NCBI GenBank assembly: GCA_017501255.1
Contig: JAFVXE010000005.1
Span: forward strand, 1-64,000
DNA length: 64,000 nucleotides
Source of the DNA: Clostridia bacterium
Lineage (GTDB): Bacteria > Bacillota > Clostridia > Christensenellales > Aristaeellaceae
Direction of reading: 5' to 3'
Under the pieces are notes generated by a model, which saw only the letters and a program-made list of their open reading frames with translations, made no database searches and was not told where the DNA came from. Made by a program: the position numbers and the translations under genes. Positions 25,228 through 35,183 of this stretch are shown here, piece after piece (the first letter of the stretch is position 1; every line of letters starts with the position of its first letter).

Positions 25228-26727
25228 TCAGCGGGTCTCCACCCAGCCCTTGGCACGCTCGATGGCACGGTGCCAGCCATACAGCGCCAGATCGCGGTTT
25301 TCCTTATCCATTCTGGGCTGGAAGGTCAAATCGGGCCGTACCATGGAAGCGGCTTCCTCCTTGCTGGCATACAGCCCCACGCCGATACCTGCCAGCAACG
25401 CTGCACCCAGCGCCGTGGTTTCCAGCACCACCGGCCGCACCACGGGAATGCCCATGATATCTGCCTGGAACTGCATCATAAAGCTATTGGCGCTGGCACC
25501 GCCGTCTACGTTCATCTGTACAGGTTCTCTGCCATCGCAGTCCGCCACCATGGCAGCGTACAGGTCGTAGCTCTGGTAGCAGATGGCTTCCAGCGCCGCC
25601 CGGACGATGTGCGCCCGGCCCGTGCCACGGGTCATGCCCACGATGGTGCCACGGCTGTACATATCCCAGTGAGGTGCGCCCAGACCGGTGAACGCAGGCA
25701 CCAGAAACACCCCGGCGGTATCCGGCACGCTCTCGGCCAGCTGTTCGCTTTCCGCAGCGGTCTGGATCATTTTCAGCTCGTCCCTGAGCCACTGCACCGT
25801 TGCGCCGCCCATGAACACGCTGCCTTCCAGCGCATAGGTGGGCTGACCGTTCAGCCGCCACGCCATGGTGGTCAGCAGCCCGTTCTTGCTTTCCACTGGC
25901 ACATCGCCGGTATTCATCAGCATGAAACAGCCGGTGCCGTAGGTGTTCTTCACCATGCCCGGCGTAAAGCACGCCTGACCGAACAGGGATGCGTGCTGGT
26001 CGCCTGCCATGGCAGCCACCGGGATGGGACGTCCCAGAATCTCCGGCCGCAGATTACCGATTACGTGAGCGCTGTCCACCACCGTGGGCAGCACCTGGGC
26101 GGGAATATTCAGCATATCCAGCAGTTCCGGATCCCACTGCTGGGTGTGCAGGTTGAACAGCATGGTGCGGCCGGCGTTGGTAGCATCCGTCACATGGGGG
26201 CGGCCCTCCACCAAGTGCCACGCCAGAAAGGTGTCCACCGTGCCAAAGCACAGCTGCCCCGCCTTGGCCCGCTCATGCAGATTCAGGGTATCCAGCAGGT
26301 ATGCCAGCTTGGTGCCGCTGAAATACGCATCCGGCACCAGACCGGTCTTTTCCTTGATCAGCTGGCTCTTGCCTTCCGCCATCAGCTTTTCCACATAGGG
26401 CGCCGTACGGCGGCACTGCCACACAATGGCATTGTGCACACAGCGGCCCGTATCCTTCTCCCATAAAAGCGTGGTTTCCCGCTGATTGGTGATACCGATG
26501 GCCGCAATATCACTCACATCCACGCCGCTCATGCGCACCGCTTCCCGAAGGGCGGTAATCTGCGTGTTCAGAATGTCATCCGGGTCGTGCTCCACCCAGC
26601 CGGGCTGGGGATAGTACTGGGGAAACTCAATGGCGTGTGATGCCAGCGTTGCCCCGTGCATATCAAACACGATGGCACGGCTGGAAGTGGTTCCCTGATC
26701 CAAAGCAACAAGTACAGGATTGCCCAT
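25228..26727 (-). CDS. glpK: Glycerol kinase
   Basis: Phosphorylates glycerol to glycerol-3-phosphate with ATP in the cytoplasm. The 499-aa length is typical. FGGY-family marks are ALDQGTTSSRAIVFD at the N-terminus, GITNQRETTLLWEKDTG, the substrate loop WQCRRTAPYVE, DAYFSGTKLAYLL, AGDQHASLFGQ and NVDGGASANSFMMQFQADI. No glpF or glpD is adjacent and the gene appears to be on its own. The start ATG follows AGGAGGGAATCAA. Confidence 0.96.
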   Translation of the reverse strand: MGNPVLVALDQGTTSSRAIVFDMHGATLASHAIEFPQYYPQPGWVEHDPDDILNTQITALREAVRMSGVDVSDIAAIGITNQRETTLLWEKDTGRCVHNAIVWQCRRTAPYVEKLMAEGKSQLIKEKTGLVPDAYFSGTKLAYLLDTLNLHERAKAGQLCFGTVDTFLAWHLVEGRPHVTDATNAGRTMLFNLHTQQWDPELLDMLNIPAQVLPTVVDSAHVIGNLRPEILGRPIPVAAMAGDQHASLFGQACFTPGMVKNTYGTGCFMLMNTGDVPVESKNGLLTTMAWRLNGQPTYALEGSVFMGGATVQWLRDELKMIQTAAESEQLAESVPDTAGVFLVPAFTGLGAPHWDMYSRGTIVGMTRGTGRAHIVRAALEAICYQSYDLYAAMVADCDGREPVQMNVDGGASANSFMMQFQADIMGIPVVRPVVLETTALGAALLAGIGVGLYASKEEAASMVRPDLTFQPRMDKENRDLALYGWHRAIERAKGWVETR

Positions 26728-26764
26728 TTGATTCCCTCCTATGTGTTAAGTGGGTAGGTGCGGG

Positions 26765-26867
26765 CAAGGGGCGCTGCCCCTTGCATCCCCGGCAGGAGGC
26801 ACTGCCTCCTGCAACTAAGGGTCAAGGGGCAATGCCCCTTGTCAGAGGCCCGGGGGTGAAACCCCCG
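26765..26867. repeat. Hairpin-array repeat, copy B (four hairpins)
   Basis: Fills most of the gap between hemZ and glpK. Four perfect hairpins with three-base loops: CAAGGGGC-GCT-GCCCCTTG (26765-26783), GCAGGAGGC-ACT-GCCTCCTGC (26792-26812), CAAGGGGC-AAT-GCCCCTTG (26823-26841) and CGGGGGT-GAA-ACCCCCG (26851-26867). The second hairpin is identical to one in copy D. No strong T run follows, so simple termination is not the obvious role. Confidence 0.75.
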
Positions 26868-26876
26868 ATTCGTCCC

Positions 26877-28397
26877 CTACCCCAAAAACAGCGTCTTCTT
26901 GCGCTGCATCATCTCATCGGTGCGGTCAATGTAGACCTGCACATTGGTTACGTTGGGGGCGCGCTCGATGCGCAGCTCCCGGTCGGGGAAAACTCGCTTG
27001 GAGATGGCCCCTGCGCCCATAGCCACAATGGAGGTGTTTTCCTCCATGATGTCGATGTTGTACAGGCAGGCGCAGCCCTGACGGGCATAGCCCACGTTCT
27101 GCTGCTGACCGGCCATATATTTCTGGCGGTAGAGATAGTAGGGCCGCATCTGCATGGCAGCGGCGGCTTCCTCGCCCATGCGCACCATCCGGGCAGCCAC
27201 ATCCGCATCGGGCAAAGGCGCTTTTTCCAGATTGAGGCGGCTGGAACGCTTAATGGCCAGCGTATGCACCGTCAGGCTGTCCGGGTTCAGGCGCAGAATC
27301 TCATCCATGGTATGACGGAAATGCGCCGGGGTTTCGCCGGGCAGACCCACGATCACATCCATGTTGATGTCGCTGAAGCCGATCTCCCGGGCCATTTCAA
27401 AAGCTGCCACGGTCTGGGCGGCGGTATGATCCCTGCCGATAACCCGCAGGGTTTCGTCGTTCATGGTCTGGGGATTGATGCTGACACGTCCCACACCAAG
27501 ACGTTTCAGGGTTTCCAGCTTGCCCCGGGTGATGGTGTCCGGGCGGCCTGCCTCCACGGTGTATTCCACCGCGCCGGGGAACAGTTCCAGGGTGCGCTCC
27601 ATCAGGCGGGCAAAGTCTTCCTCCCCAAGGGCAGTGGGCGTGCCGCCGCCCACATACAGGGCACGGAGCTTGAGGCCCGCTTCCTGCATCATCCTTGCGC
27701 TTTCTTCCATTTCCCACATAAGGGCGTGCAGATAGGGCGGGATCATCTTTCCCTTGCCCACGGCCTCGCCGGGGAAGGAGCAATAAGCGCAGCGGGTACG
27801 GCAGAAGGGGATGGACAGATACACATCCGCTTCTGCCACGGCGGGCAGCGGAAGGGTCTGCTGCACTGCAACGATTTCTTTCAGCAGCTGGGCTTTCTCG
27901 TGGGTTACATCAAAGGTGGTTTCCACGGAATGAGCTGCCGCATCCAGTGAGAGGCCCCGGGCAAGCCCTTCGTAGACCAGCCGGGTGGGCCGAATGCCGG
28001 TCAGGGAACCCCAAGGGGGCTGATGCCCGGTGATCTGTTTCAGCAGCTGATACAGGGCCGTTTTGCTGGTGCGCTTGCGGATGCGCTTCACAACGATGGC
28101 ATAGTGCTCTGCATCGTCCTCATCCTGCGGCAGCGCCGCTTCCAGCGCAAGGGACTGGCCCCGGAAGGTGAATGCGGAGCGCATGGAACCATTGGATTCT
28201 TCATGGGTGTGAATGATGCGCTCGGTGACAAGGCCGGTTACCGGGTCGATGGCAGCCTCACTGGCAAAAACGCCTTCGGTACCGGCTTCCGGGTTCACCC
28301 AGAAGGCTTCCAGCCGGAAAAACAGCTTGAGCACATCCGCATATTCATTGCTGAAGCCTGGCAGCGCTGTTTCCAGCGCAATCTGTACACGTTCCAT
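26877..28397 (-). CDS. hemZ: Coproporphyrinogen dehydrogenase-like radical SAM protein HemZ
   Basis: A 506-aa radical SAM enzyme. An N-terminal domain of about 150 residues is followed by the 4Fe-4S loop PFCRTRCAYCSFPGEA, then YVGGGTPTAL, VSINPQTMNDETL and DVIVGLPGETPAHF, as in HemN/HemZ proteins. HemZ types are annotated as oxygen-independent coproporphyrinogen oxidases, but many Clostridia with this gene lack the rest of haem synthesis, so the reaction is uncertain. It starts at 28397, sharing one base with the stop of the MBL gene, and belongs to the relA-dtd-MBL-hemZ series known in Clostridia. Confidence 0.88.
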   Translation of the reverse strand: MERVQIALETALPGFSNEYADVLKLFFRLEAFWVNPEAGTEGVFASEAAIDPVTGLVTERIIHTHEESNGSMRSAFTFRGQSLALEAALPQDEDDAEHYAIVVKRIRKRTSKTALYQLLKQITGHQPPWGSLTGIRPTRLVYEGLARGLSLDAAAHSVETTFDVTHEKAQLLKEIVAVQQTLPLPAVAEADVYLSIPFCRTRCAYCSFPGEAVGKGKMIPPYLHALMWEMEESARMMQEAGLKLRALYVGGGTPTALGEEDFARLMERTLELFPGAVEYTVEAGRPDTITRGKLETLKRLGVGRVSINPQTMNDETLRVIGRDHTAAQTVAAFEMAREIGFSDINMDVIVGLPGETPAHFRHTMDEILRLNPDSLTVHTLAIKRSSRLNLEKAPLPDADVAARMVRMGEEAAAAMQMRPYYLYRQKYMAGQQQNVGYARQGCACLYNIDIMEENTSIVAMGAGAISKRVFPDRELRIERAPNVTNVQVYIDRTDEMMQRKKTLFLG

Positions 28398-29014
28398 CAG
28401 GCATCCTCCGCCCTGTTGCGCCCTGCCAGACCCGGCTCGCCGTGACCCGGCCACGCCGTGCGCTGGGGGCTTAATTGAAACAGCTTCCGGAAGGATTCCT
28501 TCAGCTTGAGAAAACTACCATCGGGGAAATCCGTGCGGCCATACCCATCGGCAAACAGGGTATCCCCGGTGAGCACGCCTGCATCCCCGGGCAGGAGATA
28601 GCACACGCTGCCATCGCTGTGACCGGGCGTATGCAGCACCTGCACCGGAAAACCGGCGCAGTCGATCACATCGCCGTCCTCCAACGGGTTGCCGACGGTC
28701 TGAATGGTCATATCCATGCCAAAGATGCCGCTGACATTGGCATAGGCATCGGACAGCTTGTTCAGGTCGCCGGAATGAACGTACAGCGGCACATTCAGCG
28801 CTGTGCATACCGCATCCACCGCACCGATATGGTCAAAATGACCGTGGGTCAACAGAACGGCGCATACCTGCCGCTGACCAATCCAGTGAAGGATACGTGC
28901 GCCTTCGTCGCCGGGATCCACCAGCAGACACTGATGGGTATCCAGATTCTCCACCAAATAACAGTTCACGCCCATTTCTCCAACGGGCAGACAATGCACT
29001 TTCACCTGCGCCAA
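28397..29014 (-). CDS. MBL-fold hydrolase (glyoxalase II-like)
   Basis: A 205-aa metallo-beta-lactamase fold protein. The metal-binding motif is LTHGHFDHIGAVDA, with further ligands in HTPGHSDGSVCY, TGDTLFADGYGRTD and the C-terminal WPGHGEP. It is a hydroxyacylglutathione hydrolase-like subgroup whose natural thioester is unknown. The start was set at TTG 29014 because GGGAGGG lies 7 bases upstream and the product then begins with the usual strand AQVKVHCLPVGEMGVNCYLV. A GTG three codons later is less well placed. It lies between dtd and hemZ. Confidence 0.87.
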   Translation of the reverse strand: MAQVKVHCLPVGEMGVNCYLVENLDTHQCLLVDPGDEGARILHWIGQRQVCAVLLTHGHFDHIGAVDAVCTALNVPLYVHSGDLNKLSDAYANVSGIFGMDMTIQTVGNPLEDGDVIDCAGFPVQVLHTPGHSDGSVCYLLPGDAGVLTGDTLFADGYGRTDFPDGSFLKLKESFRKLFQLSPQRTAWPGHGEPGLAGRNRAEDA

Positions 29015-29046
29015 GGGGCTTCCCTCCCTGCAAAATGGGTATTGGC

Positions 29047-29496
29047 TCAGAAAAGCCGGCGACTGTCCAGAAGGATGGTCACAGGGCCGTCGTTGATGAG
29101 GCTCACCTGCATATCCGCACCAAACTCGCCGGTTTCCACATGGATGCCCAGTGTGCGCCACTTTTCCACCAGCTCCTCATACAGGGGCACGGCAGTATCC
29201 GGCCGGGCGGCGGTGATGAAGCTGGGGCGGCGGCCGCCACGGGCATCCCCCAGCAAAGTGAACTGGCTGATGGCCAGAATCTGCCCGCCCATATCCAGCA
29301 GGGAGCGGTTCATTTTGCCCGCTTCATCCTCAAAAATGCGCAGATTGGGCACTTTATCGGCAATATAGCTGAGATCCTTCTCCGTATCGCCCACTTCCAC
29401 GCCGATGAGCACCATCAGGCCATGCCCGCACTTGCCCACCACGTTGCCCTCAATTGCCACAGAGGATTCCCTGACCCGCTGAACCACTGCACGCAT
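29047..29496 (-). CDS. dtd: D-aminoacyl-tRNA deacylase
   Basis: Hydrolyses D-aminoacyl-tRNAs (and glycyl-tRNA(Ala)) to protect translation. The 149-aa length is normal. The two active-site motifs are present: [17 protein letters not shown] and the C-terminal [11 protein letters not shown]. It is placed after relA, as in many Bacillota, but here a GT-C membrane gene lies between. The start ATG follows AAAGGAGG. Confidence 0.95.
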   Translation of the reverse strand: MRAVVQRVRESSVAIEGNVVGKCGHGLMVLIGVEVGDTEKDLSYIADKVPNLRIFEDEAGKMNRSLLDMGGQILAISQFTLLGDARGGRRPSFITAARPDTAVPLYEELVEKWRTLGIHVETGEFGADMQVSLINDGPVTILLDSRRLF

Positions 29497-29521
29497 GGGG
29501 CGCGCCTCCTTTGTTCTTTCC

Positions 29522-31069
29522 TCAAATCAACTGATACAATTCCCGACTTTCGCTTTCATCGGTGGTATAGAGAATGTAATTCTCGTAGATGTAATCCAGC
29601 GTATCATCCGTCAGGATGCCCCGGTACACTTCCAGATTGCCCTGCACCACCAGCCAGGTGATGGGATTCTCCATCAGATAGGCTTCAAAATCCTCTGCCC
29701 GGTTCGCACCCACATTGTTGAGGATGTAATTGACCAGATTGATACACTTGTAGGCAGGCAGCACATCATTGTACACATAGAACCGGCGGGGCACGCCGAT
29801 GCAGAACACCGTTTCTTCCGCTTCCAGATCGAAATAATCGTAAAACTCCAGCTGATACTCGGTCTCTTCCTGCATTTTCTCGCTATCCGCATAGGCCTTG
29901 GGCTGGAAGGAAAAAATGGAGTTGCTGATGAGCAGATATGCCAGCAGAATGCCCACAAGCCCCAAAGGAATGCTGAGAGCCTCCGTTTTGCCGGCAATCA
30001 GCCGATAGATGGCGCACAGCGCCACCAGCGCATTCACCCCATGCCCCACGGACAGGGGAATCAGGTGCTGACCATAGCCGGTGAGGGATACATAGGTATC
30101 GGCAAACAGCGCCAGATTGAACACCACCACAAAGGTTGCCATCAGCAGGGGATGGCCCTCGCTCCTGCGGCCGCTAAGCAGCCAGCACACCAACGCTACG
30201 GCAGCGGCAATCACTGCGCCGATAACCGGCGCATAGGAGGTTTTGGCATAGAGATCGCCCTTGGTGATCATGGCCAGGCGGGCTTCCACAAAGCCCAGTT
30301 CTTCAGCGCCGCCCACATGGCTGAAATTGCTCAGGATATATTCCTCAAACATGGGCCCGATGGCTCCATTGACGCCCAGATACACGAACACCGGCACGGT
30401 AATCAGCGCAATGCCCGCCACACAGGCGAAGAAATCCTTCCAGAAGGGACGCTTTTCCAGCCCCATCCAGATGAGGTAAAACAAAATGATGACACAGCTG
30501 GCAGGCACATCGCTCACCTTGATGAGAGCGATGGTTGCAGTGGAAACACCCAGCAGGAAGGGAGAAACCCACTGCCGCTTCTTGGCGCCGGTCACGGCGC
30601 GCACCAGCGCCCAAAGTCCCACCACCAGCAGGAACAGGTTGTATTCCTCGCCAAAGTTGCCGCTGTTGATGCTGTTGGTCAGGGTGGCAAAATACAAACC
30701 CACCGGCGCAACAGCGCACAGGGCGCTCATTTTGTCGCCCTGCAATTTTCGGGCGATATTCAGCAGCAACAGCGTTGCACCCACCATCATCAGCACTTCG
30801 ATGATGAATACGCCCAGCGTTCCATCCATGAAGAACTGGGGCAGCGCATTGAGCAAAAACAGAACCGGGCCTTTGTTTTCCACGATGTCCACATAGGGCA
30901 CCCAGCCTTGGGTGATGGCCTTGCCGACGGTTAGAAAAATGGCGTTATCTGCGCCGATTTCCAAAAACAGCGGGCTGTTGTTGGTGGCAATGAAGAACGC
31001 CATCACCACCGCCAGCGCCACGCAGGCAATCTCGCACAGCACATAGAAAAAACGGTTCAGCTTTTGCAT
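29522..31069 (-). CDS. GT-C fold membrane glycosyltransferase-like protein
   Basis: Polytopic membrane protein of 515 aa with about ten helices. The first outer loop reads [17 protein letters not shown] followed by [13 protein letters not shown], a motif set I associate with GT-C family sugar transferases. The C-terminal 110 residues are soluble and end in an acidic region. Of two ATG codons six bases apart, 31069 is preferred because AAGGAG is 8 bases away. It sits between relA and dtd, 26 bases before dtd, and so interrupts the usual pair. Donor and acceptor are unknown. Confidence 0.7.
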   Translation of the reverse strand: MQKLNRFFYVLCEIACVALAVVMAFFIATNNSPLFLEIGADNAIFLTVGKAITQGWVPYVDIVENKGPVLFLLNALPQFFMDGTLGVFIIEVLMMVGATLLLLNIARKLQGDKMSALCAVAPVGLYFATLTNSINSGNFGEEYNLFLLVVGLWALVRAVTGAKKRQWVSPFLLGVSTATIALIKVSDVPASCVIILFYLIWMGLEKRPFWKDFFACVAGIALITVPVFVYLGVNGAIGPMFEEYILSNFSHVGGAEELGFVEARLAMITKGDLYAKTSYAPVIGAVIAAAVALVCWLLSGRRSEGHPLLMATFVVVFNLALFADTYVSLTGYGQHLIPLSVGHGVNALVALCAIYRLIAGKTEALSIPLGLVGILLAYLLISNSIFSFQPKAYADSEKMQEETEYQLEFYDYFDLEAEETVFCIGVPRRFYVYNDVLPAYKCINLVNYILNNVGANRAEDFEAYLMENPITWLVVQGNLEVYRGILTDDTLDYIYENYILYTTDESESRELYQLI

Positions 31070-31090
31070 ATTCATAACTCCTTGCCCCTG

Positions 31091-33289
31091 TCAGTTGGCG
31101 GAACGGTACACTTCCACCACATCGCTGCGTTTCTGAATCTGCCGGATGAGCCGGTCCAGCTGCTCACGGCTCTTGACCTGTACCACCACGGTGATGACGC
31201 TGGTCTTCTTTTTATCGTGCCGCTTGGCAGAGGCAGCCACAATAGGAATATCCATGTTGCCGATGGTCATGGCCAGCTCGCCCAGCAGGCTCACATGGTC
31301 GTAGGCCACAATATTGATGCTGGCGTTGAACTCGGCATTGGCCTCCGGGTCTGCCCAGGAAACCTCCACCAGCCGTTCCTCCGCCTCGTTCTGCATATTG
31401 GAACAGTCCGCTTTATGCACCGTCACGCCACGGCCACGGGTGATATAGCCGATGATTTCATCCCCGGGCAGCGGATTGCAACAACGGGCAAAACGCACCA
31501 GCATACCGCTTTCGCCCTTCACATAGATGCCATGGCTGGGCTTGCCCAGATGGGCCTGTACTTCTTCCTGGGATACTTCCTGCACCTTGGGCACAGCAGC
31601 CGCTTCGGCCTTGTGCTGCTCTTCCAGCAGGCGGGAGATCACATAGGCGCTGGCAATGCCGCCATAGCCCACAGCACCGTAAATATCGTTCAATTCACTG
31701 AAAGCGTAGCGTTTCAGCAGACCTTCATAATATTCCGGCTTGGTGAGGGCATACAGATCCACACCCCGCCGCTTGGCTTCGTGCTCCAGCATATCCCGGC
31801 CCTTCTGCACATTCTCGCCCTTCAGTTCCCGCTTGAGGAACTGGCGGATCTTGCTCTTGGCCTGCTGAGTCTTCACAATACGGAGCCAGTCGTTGCTGGG
31901 GCCCTTGGAATTGGCCGAAGTGATGATCTCCACCCGGTCGCCGGTCTGCAATTCCGTTTCCAGCGGCACAATGCGGCCGTTCACCTTGGCGCCCACGCAC
32001 TTGTTGCCCACGCCGGAGTGGATGCGGTACGCAAAGTCAATGGGGGTTGCGCCCCGCTGCATACTGATGATATCCCCCTTGGGGGTAAAGAGCAGCACTT
32101 CCTCGCTGAACAGGTCGGTTTTCAGGCTGTCGATGAATTCCTTGCTGTCCCGGGTATCGCCCTGCCAGTCCAGAATCTGGCGCAGCCAGTACAGCTTGTC
32201 ATCCATGCTGCCGCTCTTGGTGCCTTCCTTGTAGCGCCAGTGTGCTGCAACGCCGTACTCTGCCAGCCGGTGCATTTCCCAGGTACGGATCTGGATTTCA
32301 AAGGGGAAGGGCATTTTGCGCCCGCCGATGACCGTGGTATGCAGGCTCTGGTACATATTGCCCTTGGGCACGCTGATATAGTCCTTGAAGCGGCCGGGAA
32401 TCTGGTTCCACAGGGTATGCACAATGCCCAGCACCGTGTAGCAGTCCTGCACGGTATCCACCATCACACGCACAGCAATCAGGTCGTAAATCTGGTCGAA
32501 GGTCTTGCCCTGTCCGTGCATCTTCTTGTAGATGGAATACAGATGCTTGGGGCGGCCATCCATATCGTAGCGGATATTCTGCTGATCCAGCTTCTCCGAC
32601 AGTTCGGAGATGACCATGCGGATGTTCTCTTCCCGCTCCGTGCGGCGCAGACCCACCTTCTGGGCAATATCGTGGAAGGCTTCCGGGTCGATATACTTAA
32701 AGGAAAGATCCTCCAGCTCGCTTTTCACCGAGCCCATGCCCAGCCGGTGCGCCAGGGGCGCATAGATATCCAGCGTTTCATGGGCAATGGCCCGCTGCCG
32801 GTTCTCCGCCTGAAAGCGCAGGGTGCGCATATTGTGCAGCCGGTCCGCCAGCTTGATGATCACCACACGGATATCCTTGCTCATGGCCAGAATCATCTTG
32901 CGCAGGCTTTCCGCCTGCTGCTCTTCCCGATTGGTGAAATCCAGTTTGTCCAGCTTGGTCACGCCATCCACCAGCTGAGCCACCTCATCGCCGAACTCCG
33001 CACGGATGGTTTCCAGCGTTACTTCGGGGCAGTCCTCCACAGTGTCATGCAAAAAACCAGCTGCAATGGTGGTGGCATCGATCATCAGATCGGTCAGGAT
33101 ACTGGCCACGGACACCGGATGAATGAAATAGGGCTCGCCGCTTTTGCGAACCTGCCCCATATGAGCGTTTTCGGCGAATTCATATGCTTTTTTGACCAGC
33201 TGTGCGCTTTCGCTGCCGGGATGCTGCTTTTCCACCCGGGCCAGCATCTTTTCCAGCGGCATACATTCGTTGGTGATATAGGTCAGCAT
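31091..33289 (-). CDS. relA: Bifunctional (p)ppGpp synthetase/hydrolase
   Basis: Stringent-response enzyme of the Rel type (732 aa). The HD hydrolase domain has FIHPVSVA, FLHDTVED (His-Asp at 81-82) and IKLADRLHNMRT. The synthetase domain has RYDMDGRPKHLYSIYKKM and VPKGNMYQSLHTTVIG. A TGS domain (FTPKGDIISMQRGATPIDFAY) and C-terminal ACT domain (INIVAYDHVSLLGELAMTIG) follow, with a zinc-finger-like RFARCCNPLPGDEI between. ATG 33289 is preceded by GGAGG. It is embedded in a long surface-glycan gene run. Confidence 0.96.
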   Translation of the reverse strand: MLTYITNECMPLEKMLARVEKQHPGSESAQLVKKAYEFAENAHMGQVRKSGEPYFIHPVSVASILTDLMIDATTIAAGFLHDTVEDCPEVTLETIRAEFGDEVAQLVDGVTKLDKLDFTNREEQQAESLRKMILAMSKDIRVVIIKLADRLHNMRTLRFQAENRQRAIAHETLDIYAPLAHRLGMGSVKSELEDLSFKYIDPEAFHDIAQKVGLRRTEREENIRMVISELSEKLDQQNIRYDMDGRPKHLYSIYKKMHGQGKTFDQIYDLIAVRVMVDTVQDCYTVLGIVHTLWNQIPGRFKDYISVPKGNMYQSLHTTVIGGRKMPFPFEIQIRTWEMHRLAEYGVAAHWRYKEGTKSGSMDDKLYWLRQILDWQGDTRDSKEFIDSLKTDLFSEEVLLFTPKGDIISMQRGATPIDFAYRIHSGVGNKCVGAKVNGRIVPLETELQTGDRVEIITSANSKGPSNDWLRIVKTQQAKSKIRQFLKRELKGENVQKGRDMLEHEAKRRGVDLYALTKPEYYEGLLKRYAFSELNDIYGAVGYGGIASAYVISRLLEEQHKAEAAAVPKVQEVSQEEVQAHLGKPSHGIYVKGESGMLVRFARCCNPLPGDEIIGYITRGRGVTVHKADCSNMQNEAEERLVEVSWADPEANAEFNASINIVAYDHVSLLGELAMTIGNMDIPIVAASAKRHDKKKTSVITVVVQVKSREQLDRLIRQIQKRSDVVEVYRSAN

Positions 33290-33329
33290 TCAGGTCGCCT
33301 CCTTGCGCAAAAAGTGTTGCCTGCTCCGG

Positions 33330-35144
33330 CTACTGCGCAACCCGGAGCAGGGTTTCTTCCTCCCCGATCAGGAACAGGCTGCCGTTTTCCACGGCGGCGG
33401 CATCCTCAAACAGCGGCTGGCAGGCTTCACGGAATGTATCATCCACATCCCTGAGGTACAGGTGGGTGAAGCCCTGCGCCCGCAGCTGGGCAAGCCATGC
33501 CTGCGGGTCAGCCTCCGGCAGAACGCCCCGTTCCAGCTTGACGGGGGTAAACTCGTAACGGTTAATCAAAAAAGTCAGGTCGTTGTTTTCAGCTGACAGA
33601 TAATACACCCGGTGCTCCGAGGCATCCAGCGCATCCAGCACGGCGCTGTCGGGGCCGTTTACCGCCCGGCTGATGTCAGCGCCCCGGACAAAATCATGGA
33701 AGCCGACGATGTTCTTCTCCAGCCGTACCGGGTTAACCAGCAACACCACGCACAGCAGTACCAGCCATACCTTGCCATCATCGCCGCAGAACACCGGCAG
33801 ATAGCGTTCCCGGAGCACCACCAGCAATACGCCTGCCAAAAAGATGAGGGCCGTGGACAGATAGCGTTCGCTGGCCGTGGTTACTGCCGCTTCGCTTTCA
33901 ATAAAGTGGAAGAAATACGTAATCAACAACACAATACTGTACAGTATTGCCGCGACAGCGGCAATCAGCAGAAGCCCGCGCTGACGGCGGACGCCGGCAT
34001 CGCCCTTGGCGGCCTTGGTGGCAATCAGCGCCACCACCACAAAGGCTGCCAGCCACAGCAGGAAGGAATGGCCGGAAAAATTGGCCCACTGCTCGGCATG
34101 AACCATCTTGTTCAGGTAGCTGTTCAGGCCCTGCTGCTGATAGGGTTCCATCCCATTGGTGAACAAATCCATTAGCCGGCTGGTATGTCTGGCAACCGCT
34201 ACCTCCTGAGGCCGCAGGATGCCCAGATAGGTCTCCCAGCTGAGCTTTGCCAGAAGGCCGCTGCCCGCCAGCGCCAGAACCCGTCCAAGCCGGGAGAGCA
34301 CCGTGCCCGTTCTGTGAAGAAACAGGATATCCACCGCCAGCACCAATGTGACAATCAGTGCAATGCCCACGCCGGAAACCTTGATCAGTGCCAGCGTGAA
34401 CAGGATGAGGCAACAAACCGGCAGCGTCTCCTTTTTCTCAGGGGACACATACACAAAATACACCGGGTATACCGCCACGCAGCCCAGTAGGCTGTCCACC
34501 AACAGGGAGTTATAGCAGTCGCTGTTGAAAACCAGCGGCAACAGGATGCATACGGCGCACAGGGGCAGAATGCTCTTCCAATGCTTCCATTCCACACCGC
34601 TCACCAATGGCAGCAGCATACTCACCATCATCAGATTGATGGAACGGAACATATCCCCTTCGTTCAGGGCACCGGCAAGCCAGTTCCAGTAGTAAGCAAA
34701 CAAAGCGGTAGCAGGCGGGTAATTGCGGAAATAGACCGTGGATTCCTCCAGCGCATTGGGAATGGCGCCAAAGATGACCATGTTTTTGATTTCCAGCACC
34801 CAATGGGAATAATCGTCATAATGATCGGTAACCCGATTGCGGCAGGCGATGAGTTGCCAGAGCAGAAACGCTGCAAACACCAGCAAACCGGGGGTCAGCA
34901 GGCTGAAAAGCTGCTTTCCCTTGCTTCTCAGCAGAAGCACAACGCACAGCACAGCGCATACCGCCGCCAGGCCGCTGACCACATATGCGCCGATTTCCAG
35001 AAACCCAAGCAAACCGAACACATACAGCACCACAATGATGGAAGCGATGGAAAAGCCAAACATTTCCTCGATTTTCCGCTTCCAGACCAGCGCCAGCGCA
35101 CCGGATAGGCTGCACAATACAACCGCCATCAAAACCGTACTCAT
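33330..35144 (-). CDS. Large polytopic GT-C-like membrane protein
   Basis: A 604-aa membrane protein with 11-13 helices. An outer loop motif NRVTDHYDDYSHWVLEIKN and YFRNYPPATALFAYYWNWL match the acidic loop and aromatic segment of polyprenyl-linked sugar transferases. The C-terminal region is soluble (residues about 490-604). It lies 40 bases upstream of relA and 39 bases after the GNAT-like gene, so it is likely in the glycan transcription unit. The reaction is unknown. Confidence 0.68.
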   Translation of the reverse strand: MSTVLMAVVLCSLSGALALVWKRKIEEMFGFSIASIIVVLYVFGLLGFLEIGAYVVSGLAAVCAVLCVVLLLRSKGKQLFSLLTPGLLVFAAFLLWQLIACRNRVTDHYDDYSHWVLEIKNMVIFGAIPNALEESTVYFRNYPPATALFAYYWNWLAGALNEGDMFRSINLMMVSMLLPLVSGVEWKHWKSILPLCAVCILLPLVFNSDCYNSLLVDSLLGCVAVYPVYFVYVSPEKKETLPVCCLILFTLALIKVSGVGIALIVTLVLAVDILFLHRTGTVLSRLGRVLALAGSGLLAKLSWETYLGILRPQEVAVARHTSRLMDLFTNGMEPYQQQGLNSYLNKMVHAEQWANFSGHSFLLWLAAFVVVALIATKAAKGDAGVRRQRGLLLIAAVAAILYSIVLLITYFFHFIESEAAVTTASERYLSTALIFLAGVLLVVLRERYLPVFCGDDGKVWLVLLCVVLLVNPVRLEKNIVGFHDFVRGADISRAVNGPDSAVLDALDASEHRVYYLSAENNDLTFLINRYEFTPVKLERGVLPEADPQAWLAQLRAQGFTHLYLRDVDDTFREACQPLFEDAAAVENGSLFLIGEEETLLRVAQ

Positions 35145-35183
35145 GCGTGACGCTCCTTTCGTTTCATCGGATCAAGCACTGCC

